Shown here in pieces: positions 1 to 8,988 of a stretch of DNA of 64,000 nucleotides. A model generated the notes under the pieces. The model searched no databases and was not told where the DNA came from. It was given only the letters and a program-made list of their open reading frames with translations. Numbering within the stretch: the stretch's first letter is position 1; every line of letters begins with the position of its first letter. A program made the translations under genes and the position numbers. Location of the stretch: NCBI RefSeq assembly GCF_001270965.1, contig NZ_LGIA01000150.1:1-64000 (forward strand). The letters are read 5' to 3'. This DNA is from Sunxiuqinia dokdonensis (lineage in GTDB: Bacteria; Bacteroidota; Bacteroidia; Bacteroidales; Prolixibacteraceae).

Positions 1-577
1 TGGTGAATCCGAAATAGATGATCCATAGGCTTTTTGCGGTTTGACTGATTCTCGGGCTGATCTTGTCGGGTGTCGGTCCCGGAACTTCGGCTGCAAAAAG
101 CTGCATGCCCCCAATACCAAAGATTGGTAAAATGGCCAGCGACAACACAATGATTCCCATACCTCCCAGCCATTGGGTCATGCTACGCCAAAACAGGATG
201 CCGTTTGGAAGTGATTCAATATCATTTAAAATAGACGAGCCCGTGGTTGTAAAACCAGACATGGTTTCGAAAAAGGCGTTGGTCAGCGATGGGATGGAGT
301 GACTGAGCAGGTAGGGTAAACTTCCGAAGAAGGAAAAAACCACCCAAACCAAGCTGACGATAACAAAACCTTCGTGTTTCCCAATTTTTTTGTCGGCTCC
401 CTTTGTTGCCAGCAAAGTTAAGGAACCAACCCCCAGGCATATGAGTGCCGAATTGAGCAGTGCCATGAGTCCGGCATCCTGATAAATGGCTGATACGCCC
501 ATAGCAATCAGCATGGAGACACCTTCGACAACCAACAAAAAACCCAGAACTCGAAAGATTATTTTGAAGTTGAGCAT
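1..577 (-). CDS. trkH: Trk-type potassium uptake membrane protein TrkH, 5' part only
   Basis: This is the N-terminal 192 codons of the membrane subunit of a Trk/Ktr potassium transporter; the gene runs off the left edge. The visible part is strongly hydrophobic with several membrane segments. It contains a first P-loop of the type GFTTTGSS, typical of the potassium selectivity filter of TrkH/KtrB, followed by the conserved WLGGMGI segment. The ATG at 577 lies 11 bases after the trkA stop, so the two genes are almost certainly one operon in the order trkA-trkH. In this family TrkH forms the pore and TrkA the cytoplasmic nucleotide-binding gate. The assignment is firm; only the truncation by the window limits it. 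Confidence 0.93.
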   Translation of the reverse strand, partial: MLNFKIIFRVLGFLLVVEGVSMLIAMGVSAIYQDAGLMALLNSALICLGVGSLTLLATKGADKKIGKHEGFVIVSLVWVVFSFFGSLPYLLSHSIPSLTNAFFETMSGFTTTGSSILNDIESLPNGILFWRSMTQWLGGMGIIVLSLAILPIFGIGGMQLFAAEVPGPTPDKISPRISQTAKSLWIIYFGFT

Positions 578-588
578 GGCCTGCAAGA

Positions 589-1923
589 TTACTTAAAGTA
601 TTTATCCAGTTTTTTGATGGCCGAAGGTAGCGCAAAAACAACCACTTTGTCGTTTGCCTGAATATGTGTTTCTCCCTTGGCGACGAAGCCTTTCGCATTG
701 CGGATAAATCCACCGATTTTAGCATCCTCAGGAAATTCAAGATCCTTAATGGGACATTCCGTGATTCGGGAACCTTCTTTGGCAATAAACTCAAAAACTT
801 CAGCGTCAGAAGCTGTCAGACATTTGGCCTGAGCGACTTTGGCGCCCAACGTATATTTGTAGATGTAGCTGGCAGCAATCAGCTTTTTATTGACCAGGCT
901 GCCAATATCCATGTTTTCTGCAATTCCCATGAAATCGATATTTTCCACTTCGGCAACCGTCCGTTTTACACCCAGGCTTTTGGCCAGGTGACAGGAGAGT
1001 ATGTTGGTTTCTGAATTTCCGGTAACGGCGATGAAGGCATCCATCCGTTCGATGCGTTCTTCTTTCAGCAGTTCCAGGTTTCGACCATCGCCCTGAATCA
1101 CCAGAATGTTTTCAAACCGGTCGGCCACTTGCTGGCTGCGAAGCTTATCGCTCTCAATCACTTTAATGTTGTAGCTGTCGCCAAGGCGTTCAACCGTTTT
1201 CTGGGCAATTCGGCTACCTCCGAGAATCATGACATTACGAACGGCGAAAATTTCCTTCCCCGCCAGTTCAAACACCCGGTTCTGATTGGCGCGCGTGGTA
1301 ATGAAAAAGACAATGTCGCCATCGTGTATACAGTCTTTCCCATTGGGGATTATGGTTTCGCTTTCGCGATTGATAGCTACTGCCCGGATATCGGAATTGA
1401 TGTATGTTAATTCTTCGAGCGATTTATTGAGAATGGGTGCATTTTCGCGGATTTTTACCCCCATCAGGGTTAGTTTGCCTTGCGAAAATTCGATCATTTG
1501 CCGGGTTCCCACTTGTTTGATTGACGATGCAATCTCCTTGGCGGCGAGGCTTTCCGGATAAATCAATTCATCAACGCCCAGGTTGCGAAGCTTTTCCTTG
1601 TATTTGTCGGTTAAATATTCGCTATTGTTTATTCGGGCAACGGTTCGCTGCACGCCCATATCTTTGGCTTGCACACAAGCAAAAATATTTCGCTCTTCAT
1701 AGGGTGTTACAGCAATGAACAAATCGGCTTTGGATAGTCCGGTTTCCTTTAAATCGCGAAACGAATTGGCCATGCCAGTCACCGTCAGCAAATCAACCTG
1801 ACTGGATATATGATACAGTTTGTCGGCATCTTCGTCCATCAGAACAATGTCGTGGTTCTCCTTGCTCAGCATCTTGGCAAGGTGTGTTCCAACTTCGCCG
1901 GCACCTACAATAACAACCTTCAT
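589..1923 (-). CDS. trkA: Trk system potassium uptake regulatory protein TrkA
   Basis: Cytoplasmic NAD(H)/nucleotide-binding subunit that gates TrkH. The 444-residue length matches full-length TrkA (about 450). It shows the tandem arrangement of two TrkA_N (Rossmann) plus TrkA_C units: the first dinucleotide fold opens at residue 4 with a VGAGEVGTHLA glycine motif, the second opens near residue 230 with MILGGSRIAQ. Each fold is followed by a small C-terminal lobe. It lies directly upstream of trkH. The start ATG at 1923 has a GGAGTGA-type purine stretch just upstream. Nothing in the sequence looks damaged. Confidence 0.95.
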   Translation of the reverse strand: MKVVIVGAGEVGTHLAKMLSKENHDIVLMDEDADKLYHISSQVDLLTVTGMANSFRDLKETGLSKADLFIAVTPYEERNIFACVQAKDMGVQRTVARINNSEYLTDKYKEKLRNLGVDELIYPESLAAKEIASSIKQVGTRQMIEFSQGKLTLMGVKIRENAPILNKSLEELTYINSDIRAVAINRESETIIPNGKDCIHDGDIVFFITTRANQNRVFELAGKEIFAVRNVMILGGSRIAQKTVERLGDSYNIKVIESDKLRSQQVADRFENILVIQGDGRNLELLKEERIERMDAFIAVTGNSETNILSCHLAKSLGVKRTVAEVENIDFMGIAENMDIGSLVNKKLIAASYIYKYTLGAKVAQAKCLTASDAEVFEFIAKEGSRITECPIKDLEFPEDAKIGGFIRNAKGFVAKGETHIQANDKVVVFALPSAIKKLDKYFK

Positions 1924-1969
1924 AATTCGTCACTCCTTTTTCAAAAATTCAGCCCGGTAAAGTAAAGTA

Positions 1970-2003
1970 TAAAAACAACAACTTCCATGTATTTGTAGTT
2001 GTT
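1970..2003 (-). terminator. Possible rho-independent terminator after the comEC-like gene
   Basis: Reading the minus strand, AACAACT (2003-1997) pairs with AGTTGTT (1983-1977) across a 13-base loop and is followed by a T-rich run. It lies between the ComEC-like gene and trkA, so it would separate the two transcripts. The stem is AT-rich, so confidence is moderate. Confidence 0.45.
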
Positions 2004-2051
2004 TTTCGGCTGTTTAGCCTCGGGCTTATCGTTGTGTTCCCGGATATCTGA

Positions 2052-4034
2052 TTATAAATCAGCAATAATTGTTTGTTGCGGCCGCAGGTTTGCGAGGTTT
2101 AAAATTGTGCCTTTTCTCATCACTGAATCAATCTTTGTTTCGGAAGCCGGATCGAAGCCTTCTGGTTGACTTTTATCGCTTTCGATCATTTCATTGTGCT
2201 GGGTTTTAGGATGATTCTTAGTTTCGTTGTATTGAAAAGTTTGATCTAAGAACAGGATGAATTGCTTGTCGATAATTAAGTCGTTGCTGGCAAATTGCTT
2301 GCATGAGTCCAGGTAGATGATGGTTGGCGAATCGAGTTTCAACTCGCGCACAGCATGGTTGATTGAAGCGGGAAGGGCTTGGTTCACTTCCGGACAGATG
2401 AGGTAGTTTTTCCTGCCATTGATGAGGTGGATGCTTTGTTCCCGGGCATAAATAATGTACTTTTTTTGGTTTAGCAAACTCAATTTTTGCGAGAGCCCAA
2501 ACAATAAAAATCCGAGTAGAAGGACGCTTGTTCCAAACAGGAGTCCTTTGTTTTTGAATTTGATGAAGAAAATAAAAGTGGCCCCCATCGATATCAAAAG
2601 GAATAATTCTACGGATGTAAGACTGATGTTTTCGACTAGCGAGTAGGGGAGTAGAGCTATTTTTTGTAGCAGAAAAGTGGTTGAAAAAGTAACACCAGCC
2701 AGGAGTTTGGCAATTGGGACAGCCAACCAACCCACAGGAGACAAAATGAGCAGCAGGAAGGTGCCGGCCAGAATGAGGTAAGCGGCTGGAAACACCAGGA
2801 AGTTGCTGAGCCAAAAGTAGGTTGGAAATTGATTGAAATAAAAAATAGTGAGCGCAAATGTTCCTATTTGGGCGGCCACCGACACACAAAATAGTTGCCA
2901 CATTTTATCGAGAAGTTTGTTTTTCGGTTGAATCCATTTTTTTAGTCGTGGAAAGAAAAAGACAATGCTGATGACGGCAGCGTAGGAAAGTTGAAAGCCC
3001 ACTTCGGTGAGCAGCCGCGGATTGATGAGCAAAAGAAAGAAAGCCGATGCAGCGATTGAATTGTAAATGGCTGCCGGACGCTTTAAGCTATTTCCAAACA
3101 AAATGAAGCTAAACATGAGCGTTGCCCGTTGCACAGACGGTGAAAATCCGGTTAGCAGCGCGTAGAACCACAACAAGCTGCCAATGGTAAGGAAAAAGCC
3201 AATCCGCCCCGCTGACGACCGTTTCAGAAAGCCCAAAAGGATTGTCAGAAATAAGTAAATCATGCCAACATGCAAACCCGAAACGGCCAGCACATGCATG
3301 GCTCCTGTTGATGCAAAGTATGAACGTGTTTCCGGCGATAGTTCTTTCCGGTAGCCCAAAGTCAGGGCTGATATCACTTGCAGCGATTCTTCATTTTTGA
3401 TGTGTTGGCGCAGCACCCGAATCAACGCAGCCCGGAATCGTTCGGCCCGAAACCAAATTGAAAGATGATTTTGGGTTGAAATGAAATGGTAGTTGCGGCT
3501 GGCCAGGTAGATGCTGAAATAAACCTGGCGGTTGGCCATGAACCGCTGGTAGTCGAAGGCAAACGGATCGCCTTGGGTTTGGATGCGCTGCAAGTTGCTG
3601 ACTGCTGCAAGCTGATCGCCGGGCTGCCACGTGGCAATTGAGTCTGACTTTTCGAAATAAGCCAGTATTTTTTGATTGTGAAACGATGCAGAGTCGGCCC
3701 AATTGATGTGAATAAGTGCCTGGTACGAATTTGGTTTTTCAGTAGGGTATTCCAAAAGGGTAGCAACAAAGCGTTGTTGGCTGTCTTCCCCTTCAATTTT
3801 TTGTCTCGGTACGGAAAGACAGGCCACTAATACAAAACCAAGGCACAAAAAAACAGAGAGATAGAGGTCGAATGGGTAGCTTTTGGTTTTAAGTTTGATA
3901 GCCACAAGTACGCCGAAAGCCAGGAGTAGAATGAGAAACACCAGTCCGGCCCAAGGCAAAAAGTTCCCGGCCAATATTCCAATCAACCAGAAAGACAAAA
4001 TTTTTGTAAAGGGGTTATTCGCGAAAAATGCCAC
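2052..4034 (-). CDS. ComEC/Rec2-family competence membrane protein without a metallo-beta-lactamase domain
   Basis: Integral membrane protein of 660 residues. It has an N-terminal DUF4131-like region with membrane segments and an OB-like soluble part (about residues 60-200), then the 'competence' membrane domain (about 215-490) with the hallmark HVLAVSGLHVGMIY. ComEC forms the inner-membrane channel for single-stranded DNA during natural transformation. The C-terminal metallo-beta-lactamase nuclease domain of Gram-positive ComEC is absent: after the last membrane segment there are only about 140 residues without an HxHxDH motif. This shorter architecture is common in Bacteroidota. The family call is firm; a role in DNA uptake here is an inference. 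Confidence 0.88.
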   Translation of the reverse strand: MAFFANNPFTKILSFWLIGILAGNFLPWAGLVFLILLLAFGVLVAIKLKTKSYPFDLYLSVFLCLGFVLVACLSVPRQKIEGEDSQQRFVATLLEYPTEKPNSYQALIHINWADSASFHNQKILAYFEKSDSIATWQPGDQLAAVSNLQRIQTQGDPFAFDYQRFMANRQVYFSIYLASRNYHFISTQNHLSIWFRAERFRAALIRVLRQHIKNEESLQVISALTLGYRKELSPETRSYFASTGAMHVLAVSGLHVGMIYLFLTILLGFLKRSSAGRIGFFLTIGSLLWFYALLTGFSPSVQRATLMFSFILFGNSLKRPAAIYNSIAASAFFLLLINPRLLTEVGFQLSYAAVISIVFFFPRLKKWIQPKNKLLDKMWQLFCVSVAAQIGTFALTIFYFNQFPTYFWLSNFLVFPAAYLILAGTFLLLILSPVGWLAVPIAKLLAGVTFSTTFLLQKIALLPYSLVENISLTSVELFLLISMGATFIFFIKFKNKGLLFGTSVLLLGFLLFGLSQKLSLLNQKKYIIYAREQSIHLINGRKNYLICPEVNQALPASINHAVRELKLDSPTIIYLDSCKQFASNDLIIDKQFILFLDQTFQYNETKNHPKTQHNEMIESDKSQPEGFDPASETKIDSVMRKGTILNLANLRPQQTIIADL

Positions 4035-4140
4035 TATCAGTAATTTTTCTGACAGTTTACGAATAGCGTGCTTTTGAGTTTGCGATTTTCGATTCTATTT
4101 CATGAACGATACAAAATAGGGGGGTAAAACCCCGCGAAAC

Positions 4141-4713
4141 TCAGACGAGCTTACTTTTCCCGGGTAGAACAATACGGTACGAAGTGTTCACTTTTCCTTT
4201 TGAAATGGCATTCAACTTGCTTTTTAAAATTCGTTTTCGCAGCGGGCTGAGGTAATCAATCAGCAGGACGCCGTCCAGGTGATCGTACTCATGCTGGATG
4301 ACACGGGCTGCAAAACCGCCATATTCTTCAATGTGTTCTTCCAGGTTTTCGTCGAGGTATTTTATTTTCACATGTTCCGGGCGGCTAATGTCCTCGCGGA
4401 TTTCCGGTAAACTCAGACACCCTTCGTTCATCACCCAATGATCGCCTGTGCGTTCCAGAATTTCGGGATTGATAAACGCCTTCTTAAACCCATCAAGTTC
4501 GGGTTCATCTTCATCAGCTGCTGAACTGGCGTCAACAACAAAAATTCGTAGCGATTTTCCAATTTGAGGTGCGGCCAATCCAACACCTTCTGAATGGTAC
4601 ATGGTTTCAAACATGTTGTCAATCAGTTCTTTTAAACCTTCAAAGTCATTGTCGATCGGCTGAGCCACTTTCCGTAAAAGTGGGTCGCCGTATACGGTTA
4701 CAGGGTAAATCAT
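4141..4713 (-). CDS. def: Peptide deformylase
   Basis: Removes the N-formyl group from nascent proteins; a cytoplasmic metalloenzyme. All three family motifs are visible in this 190-residue protein: GVGLAAPQIG (residues 43-52), EGCLSLPE with metal ligand Cys99, and HEYDHLDG with metal ligands His141 and His145 and catalytic Glu142. The length is slightly longer than the usual 170-185, due to an acidic insertion around residues 62-75. The start codon overlaps the end of ruvX by four bases (ATGA-type overlap), which suggests translational coupling. Confidence 0.97.
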   Translation of the reverse strand: MIYPVTVYGDPLLRKVAQPIDNDFEGLKELIDNMFETMYHSEGVGLAAPQIGKSLRIFVVDASSAADEDEPELDGFKKAFINPEILERTGDHWVMNEGCLSLPEIREDISRPEHVKIKYLDENLEEHIEEYGGFAARVIQHEYDHLDGVLLIDYLSPLRKRILKSKLNAISKGKVNTSYRIVLPGKSKLV

Positions 4714-5135
4714 GGTCTATATTTTTGTTGTTCCATATAGGACTGCAGGATAATTGTTGCGCTCACTGCATCAACCGTTCCTTTGTCTTGTCTGTCTTTT
4801 TTTTTCAGGCCCGCGTCAATCATGGTTTGAAAAGCCATTTTTGAGGTAAACCTTTCGTCAACTTGTTCAATGGGCATATCCGGATAGAGCTTTTGAAACC
4901 GCCTCAAAAACGGATTGATATACAAAACGGCTTCGGAGGCTTCATTGTTCATTTGGAGTGGATACCCAATGATCACTTTTTCCACCACTTCTTTTTGAAA
5001 ATAGGCTTTCAAAAAATCAAAGATGTCGTGACTGCGCACGGTCGTTAATTTGGTGGCAATAATTTGAAGGGGGTCCGTAACTGCCAGTCCAACCCGCTTT
5101 TTTCCATAATCTATGGCCAATATTCGCCCCATCAC
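4710..5135 (-). CDS. ruvX: Putative pre-16S rRNA nuclease / Holliday junction resolvase-like protein (RuvX/YqgF family)
   Basis: Small RNase H-fold nuclease of 141 residues, the usual family length (about 135-150). The N-terminal ILAIDYGKKRVGLAVTDP contains the first catalytic aspartate. VIGYP and the later VDERFTSKMA and KDRQDKGTVDAVSATIILQSY segments carry the remaining family motifs. The family processes the 5' end of 16S rRNA in E. coli and has also been linked to recombination. It overlaps def by four bases. A TAATTTTG (Bacteroidota -7 like) on the minus strand at 5157-5150 could be its promoter, giving a very short leader. Start could be either of two adjacent ATG codons. Confidence 0.93.
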   Translation of the reverse strand: MMGRILAIDYGKKRVGLAVTDPLQIIATKLTTVRSHDIFDFLKAYFQKEVVEKVIIGYPLQMNNEASEAVLYINPFLRRFQKLYPDMPIEQVDERFTSKMAFQTMIDAGLKKKDRQDKGTVDAVSATIILQSYMEQQKYRP

Positions 5136-5336
5136 GCTAAATTTTTGTGCAAAATTAGTAATCTATTGTCATTAAAAAAGTAGATTTTCAAAAATGTTCC
5201 TTTCATGTTTGATGTGTAAGTTGTTGTTAGCTAGGTTCGTGTGTGTTTGGCATGCGCTTTGTTTAGGAGCAAACAACTGATTACCGGTAAATACAGGCAC
5301 CAGCACATTCAATGTTAAACTTTAAAACTGGAAGCC

Positions 5337-6023
5337 ATGAAAACAAGAAAAATGAGACTGATTGCATTGATGATTACACTTGCAGCAGTGATGACGGGAG
5401 TGCATGCGGAAGCACAACGCAGGGAAACAGGTACACAGCGAAATACCTTAAAAAAAGAAGTTCGGCAGGCCAAAAAAACCAAGCGCTTCAACGACAATGC
5501 CTATCAGCAAGTTGACCGGAACAAGCAGCTTAAAAGCAGTAGCCGCGAGTACCGCAGTTCAAACAGCGCTTCTGGTTTAAATCGTAATCGCGGACAGGTT
5601 CGTTCGGATCGTGATTATCAACCCAAGGGAAAAGCGCATTGGAGCAAATCGGCTAAATCAAGCAAATACAGCAAGAAGCAGTGGAACAGCTATTACAAGC
5701 ATAACAGGAAATACGCCTATCATCATCCCCAATATGGACATGTTTACAAGCGATTTCATATCAACCCGGTAAGAATTCACCACCATGCGCACGGCGACTA
5801 TTATTTCTACGGAGGTCACTATTATCGCCATCATCATGGGATTGGCTATGTTCGAATTGAGATTCCCCGGCACATGGTTTTCAGTCATTTGCCATTTCAA
5901 TGCGAACTCGTTAGGGTGGGGCCACAGGTATATTATCGCTATGGCGACATGTATTTTGAGCGTTACGCCCACGGATATCGTTTAGCTCCGACGGTCAGCA
6001 TTCAGTTTTCGGCTCATTTCTAA
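5337..6023 (+). CDS. Secreted basic His/Tyr-rich protein of unknown function
   Basis: A 228-residue protein with a clear signal peptide (about residues 1-27, ending near VHAEAQ). No recognised domain. The first half of the mature part (about 30-120) is low-complexity and basic, rich in Lys, Arg, Ser, Gln and Asn. The second half (about 120-200) is crowded with His and Tyr, including runs such as IHHHAHGDYYFYGGHYYRHHHG, of the kind seen in metal-binding or envelope-associated proteins. It stands alone, divergent from ruvX, and is followed by a good intrinsic terminator. The gene is convincing because of signal peptide, codon use and terminator. Metal binding is only a guess from composition. 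Confidence 0.8.
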   Translation: MKTRKMRLIALMITLAAVMTGVHAEAQRRETGTQRNTLKKEVRQAKKTKRFNDNAYQQVDRNKQLKSSSREYRSSNSASGLNRNRGQVRSDRDYQPKGKAHWSKSAKSSKYSKKQWNSYYKHNRKYAYHHPQYGHVYKRFHINPVRIHHHAHGDYYFYGGHYYRHHHGIGYVRIEIPRHMVFSHLPFQCELVRVGPQVYYRYGDMYFERYAHGYRLAPTVSIQFSAHF

Positions 6024-6048
6024 GCTTTAAATAATCAATCAATTTGGG

Positions 6049-6080
6049 AGTCCTTCGTCTTTGGCGGAGGACTTTTTTTA
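6049..6080 (+). terminator. Rho-independent terminator of the His-rich protein gene
   Basis: AGTCCTTCGTC pairs with GGCGGAGGACT (with wobble pairs) around a short TTT loop and is followed by seven T. It lies 26 bases after the stop codon, between two convergent genes. Confidence 0.8.
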
Positions 6081-6102
6081 GGTGCAGGTATGCGGATGGA
6101 AA

Positions 6103-6654
6103 TTACGCGTTTTTCCTAATTTCTTCAGAATAGACAATAGAAGCTCCCGCTGACTGCATTTCCTGCCAGGCTTTTTCTTCGTCGCCTGCTTTAGCCTTCA
6201 CAGCTTCCACTGCATCGCGAAAAACGTACGTTTTGTAATTGGCATCTAATGCGTCCAATACGGTGTTTTTCACACAGTACTCGGTGGTTAGCCCGCAAAT
6301 ATAAAGTTCGTCCACTTTATTTTCCGCCAGATAGTTGTTGAGTTGCAAATTGGTCGCTTCGAAGGCCGAGTAGCCGTCATCGCTGTTTCGTGTTCCCTTC
6401 AATACCACAGTATTAATTTTCGATTGCTCCAGCCCTGCCGGGAATGCGGCTCCTTCGGAGTTGGCCAGGCAATGCAAAGGCCATTTTTCGAAATGAATGG
6501 AGTCTTCCGGGTGCCAGTCTTTGGAAGCAATCACCAGTTCAAACCGATCCAGGAGTTTGTTGACAACCGGAATGATTTGTTTTCCATCTGGTGCCGGAAG
6601 TGCACCGCCAGGTAAAAAGTCGTTTTGAAGATCAACGATTAGTAGTGCTTTCAT
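6103..6654 (-). CDS. pncA: Nicotinamidase
   Basis: Hydrolyses nicotinamide to nicotinate and ammonia in NAD salvage. Isochorismatase-fold protein of 183 residues. The catalytic triad is visible: Asp8 (LIVDLQNDF), Lys86 (VLKGT) and Cys127 (TEYCVKN). Metal ligands matching PncA spacing are Asp46, His48, His54 and His61. The stop of pncB lies 18 bases upstream of this gene's start, so the two consecutive enzymes of the Preiss-Handler entry are co-transcribed. Confidence 0.95.
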   Translation of the reverse strand: MKALLIVDLQNDFLPGGALPAPDGKQIIPVVNKLLDRFELVIASKDWHPEDSIHFEKWPLHCLANSEGAAFPAGLEQSKINTVVLKGTRNSDDGYSAFEATNLQLNNYLAENKVDELYICGLTTEYCVKNTVLDALDANYKTYVFRDAVEAVKAKAGDEEKAWQEMQSAGASIVYSEEIRKNA

Positions 6655-6672
6655 AGTCTCGTGTCTTTTTAT

Positions 6673-8094
6673 TTAGAAGGAATCTTTTTTCAGGTATTGC
6701 TTAGCCAAATCATTTCGTGTTTCCAACAATTCCTTGCTGATTCCTACCTTATAAACATGCGGGTTTAAAAATCGTTTATGTTCTTCGGGGAGTTGCTGAA
6801 GTCGTGATTTGGTAAAAGCTGCAATATCCCCTGGCGCTTGCTCTTTCTCGATGCAATTTCCGTCTCGCATCACCTGATGAATCAGGTTTTCTTTGTGGCA
6901 GCTGGTTACGTTTTTACGTTTTCCTGCTTCGGTTGGGTGAAAAATTTCGTTGTACCCAGTTTCATGACCCAACGAAATTCCATCAGCACAAAACCGATTC
7001 TCTCCGTCCACGAACCGATCGATTGTTTTGATTCCGGGCAAGGTCATTTTACTCAGGTTTTCGGATACTTTGATGGAGGGTTTGCCATCATAAAACGAGA
7101 GTTTATAAACACCGTCCAGTGCCGCGTCATCTTGGCCCGTGGCAATCGAGGTTCCAACGCCAAACACATCAATCGGTGCACCTTCCGACCGCAAACTCTG
7201 GATGATGGTTTCATCGAGCTGGTTCGAAGCCACAATTTTTACTTCCTGAAAACCAGCTTCGTCCAGCATGGCGCGGGCTTTTTTACTGAGGTAGGTGAGG
7301 TCGCCACTGTCAAGCCGGATGCCAACCAGTTGATGCCCTTTTTCCCGAAGTTCGCGGGCAATGGTTATGGCATTGGGAACTCCGCTTTTCAAGGTGTTGT
7401 AGGTGTCAACCAGCAAGGTGCACGAATCGGGGAAATGGTTGGCGTAGGCGCGAAATGCTTCCAGCTCATCGCTAAAACTCTGAATCCAGGAGTGGGCCAT
7501 GGTTCCGCTGCTTTCAAGGCCAAAGTGACGAGCGCTAAAAACATTCGATGTTTTATCGAAACCTCCAATGATTGCGGCTCGGCTGGCATTGATTCCGCCC
7601 AGTCCTTGCGCCCTTCTCAAACCGAATTCCAGCAGGACTTCGTTGCCTGCAGCCTGACGAATGCGACAGGCTTTGGTTGCAATCAGCGACTCGAAATTCA
7701 GCATGTTTAGCACCAAAGTTTCCACAAGCTGGGTTTCCAATATGCTTCCTTCAACCCGCAAGGCTGGCTCGTTCGGAAAAATTAGTTCACCTTCTTTCAC
7801 CGAATGAATGTTTCCCCGGAAGGAAAAGCTTTGCAAATACTCGACAAATCGGCTGTCGAAACCGACCGATTCTAAATAGTTGCAGTCATTTTTTGTATAG
7901 CTGAAATTTTCGATCATCTGAAGGACCGATGATAAACCGGCAAAAACGACAAAGCTACCTCCAAACGGGGCTTTTCGAAAGAAATAGTCGAAGCAGGCTT
8001 TTTTTTCGTGGCGCCCGCTTAAAAAATAGCCTTGGGCCATGGTCAATTCATAATGGTCGGTATAAAGTCCGGTGTTATTCACAAAAGGAAGCAT
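6673..8094 (-). CDS. pncB: Nicotinate phosphoribosyltransferase
   Basis: Converts nicotinate and PRPP to nicotinate mononucleotide, using ATP. The 473-residue length fits the family. Visible features include the N-terminal NTGLYTDHYELTMAQGYF, the FRKAPFGG substrate-site segment, LEFGLRRAQGLGG and the phosphate-binding region VGIRLDSGDL. It is first in a two-gene operon with pncA, so nicotinamide is channelled to NaMN by neighbouring genes. No sign of damage. Confidence 0.95.
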   Translation of the reverse strand: MLPFVNNTGLYTDHYELTMAQGYFLSGRHEKKACFDYFFRKAPFGGSFVVFAGLSSVLQMIENFSYTKNDCNYLESVGFDSRFVEYLQSFSFRGNIHSVKEGELIFPNEPALRVEGSILETQLVETLVLNMLNFESLIATKACRIRQAAGNEVLLEFGLRRAQGLGGINASRAAIIGGFDKTSNVFSARHFGLESSGTMAHSWIQSFSDELEAFRAYANHFPDSCTLLVDTYNTLKSGVPNAITIARELREKGHQLVGIRLDSGDLTYLSKKARAMLDEAGFQEVKIVASNQLDETIIQSLRSEGAPIDVFGVGTSIATGQDDAALDGVYKLSFYDGKPSIKVSENLSKMTLPGIKTIDRFVDGENRFCADGISLGHETGYNEIFHPTEAGKRKNVTSCHKENLIHQVMRDGNCIEKEQAPGDIAAFTKSRLQQLPEEHKRFLNPHVYKVGISKELLETRNDLAKQYLKKDSF

Positions 8095-8434
8095 ACGCTA
8101 TCGATTAGGTTTCTGTATGAGTGCAAGCAAGCCGTGTGCAAATTACAGCTAAATTTGCCTACAGCCAATGTTATCGCTTATAATTTTTGATTTTTGAGAA
8201 AATGCAGGGCGATCGCTTTTCGTGATCAAGTGTGGATGTTTTGCCTGGGCTGGGGCAACTTTTCAACCCTATTTGAACAGAAACTTTTTCAGCTTGTTCT
8301 TCTTAAAGTCGAACCTAAAAGGGGTATCTTAAGCACCCGGAAGGTTTGGTGCTGCCGGCTTCTATTTTTTTTCTAGTCCGGCATTTGTATTGTAATAATT
8401 AGATCGAGTATAAATCAATAAATTTTTATTAACG
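8095..8434. other. Divergent intergenic region pncB/osmC-like
   Basis: A 340-base AT-rich region that must hold the promoters of both flanking genes. I see no convincing gene in it; the 60-codon open frame at 8194-8376 has no homology-like features. I could not place either promoter with confidence. Confidence 0.6.
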
Positions 8435-8863
8435 ATGAAGATAAACAAAGCAAAAGCTTTTTGGCAAGGAAATTTGAAAGATGGAAATGGTCGGATGCAA
8501 TTCGTCAACAGCGACACAGAATTTCCATTTAGTTTTAAATCCAGATTTGAAGATGGCGTAGGTGCGAATCCTGAAATGTTGATTGGGTCGGCTCATGCTG
8601 GCTGTTTTTCAATGGCTTTTTCAAATATTTTGGATGGTGAAGGCTATGAGCCTAAAGCAGTCAATACAGTGGCCCACATTAAATTGGATCAGGTTGACGG
8701 TGGTTTTAAAATCACGGAAAGTCACTTGGAAGTAGAAGCCGATGTGCCTGGGATTGATGAAGATTCGTTTCAGAAGTTGGCTGTGAAAGCCAAAGAAGGA
8801 TGTCCGGTTTCGCAGGCGCTTGGAGCCATCAAAATTACGATGGATGCCAAACTAAAAAAATAA
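8435..8863 (+). CDS. OsmC-family peroxiredoxin
   Basis: Thiol-dependent organic hydroperoxide reductase family; cytoplasmic homodimer. The 142-residue length is typical. The two redox cysteines are at the expected places: Cys57 in SAHAGCFSMAF and Cys123 in EGCPVSQAL. The N-terminal KAFWQGNLKDGNGRM fits the beta-domain of OsmC (as opposed to Ohr). Single gene, with an RNA-stem terminator 68 bases after the stop. It likely serves peroxide defence; the exact substrate cannot be read from sequence. Confidence 0.93.
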   Translation: MKINKAKAFWQGNLKDGNGRMQFVNSDTEFPFSFKSRFEDGVGANPEMLIGSAHAGCFSMAFSNILDGEGYEPKAVNTVAHIKLDQVDGGFKITESHLEVEADVPGIDEDSFQKLAVKAKEGCPVSQALGAIKITMDAKLKK

Positions 8864-8931
8864 GTAGCTTCGGAAGCAGATCGCTTGTTCTGTTTCCTGT
8901 GCTTTTAATAGCAGACCTTTTTAACAAAAGA

Positions 8932-8963
8932 AGCCGTTTCAGGATTTCCTGAAACGGCTTTTA
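8932..8963. terminator. Bidirectional terminator between osmC-like gene and ppdK
   Basis: Perfect 12-bp stem AGCCGTTTCAGG / CCTGAAACGGCT with a four-base loop, flanked by TTTT on the plus side and by an A-rich tract that reads as T on the minus side. The flanking genes converge on it. Confidence 0.9.
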
Positions 8964-8988
8964 TGTGTGTTGTCAGTCAATGAATTGA

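Noticed and set aside
8194-8376. 60-codon frame between pncB and the osmC-like gene
   Set aside because: No domain, no signal, no ribosome-binding site; composition is that of the surrounding intergenic DNA.
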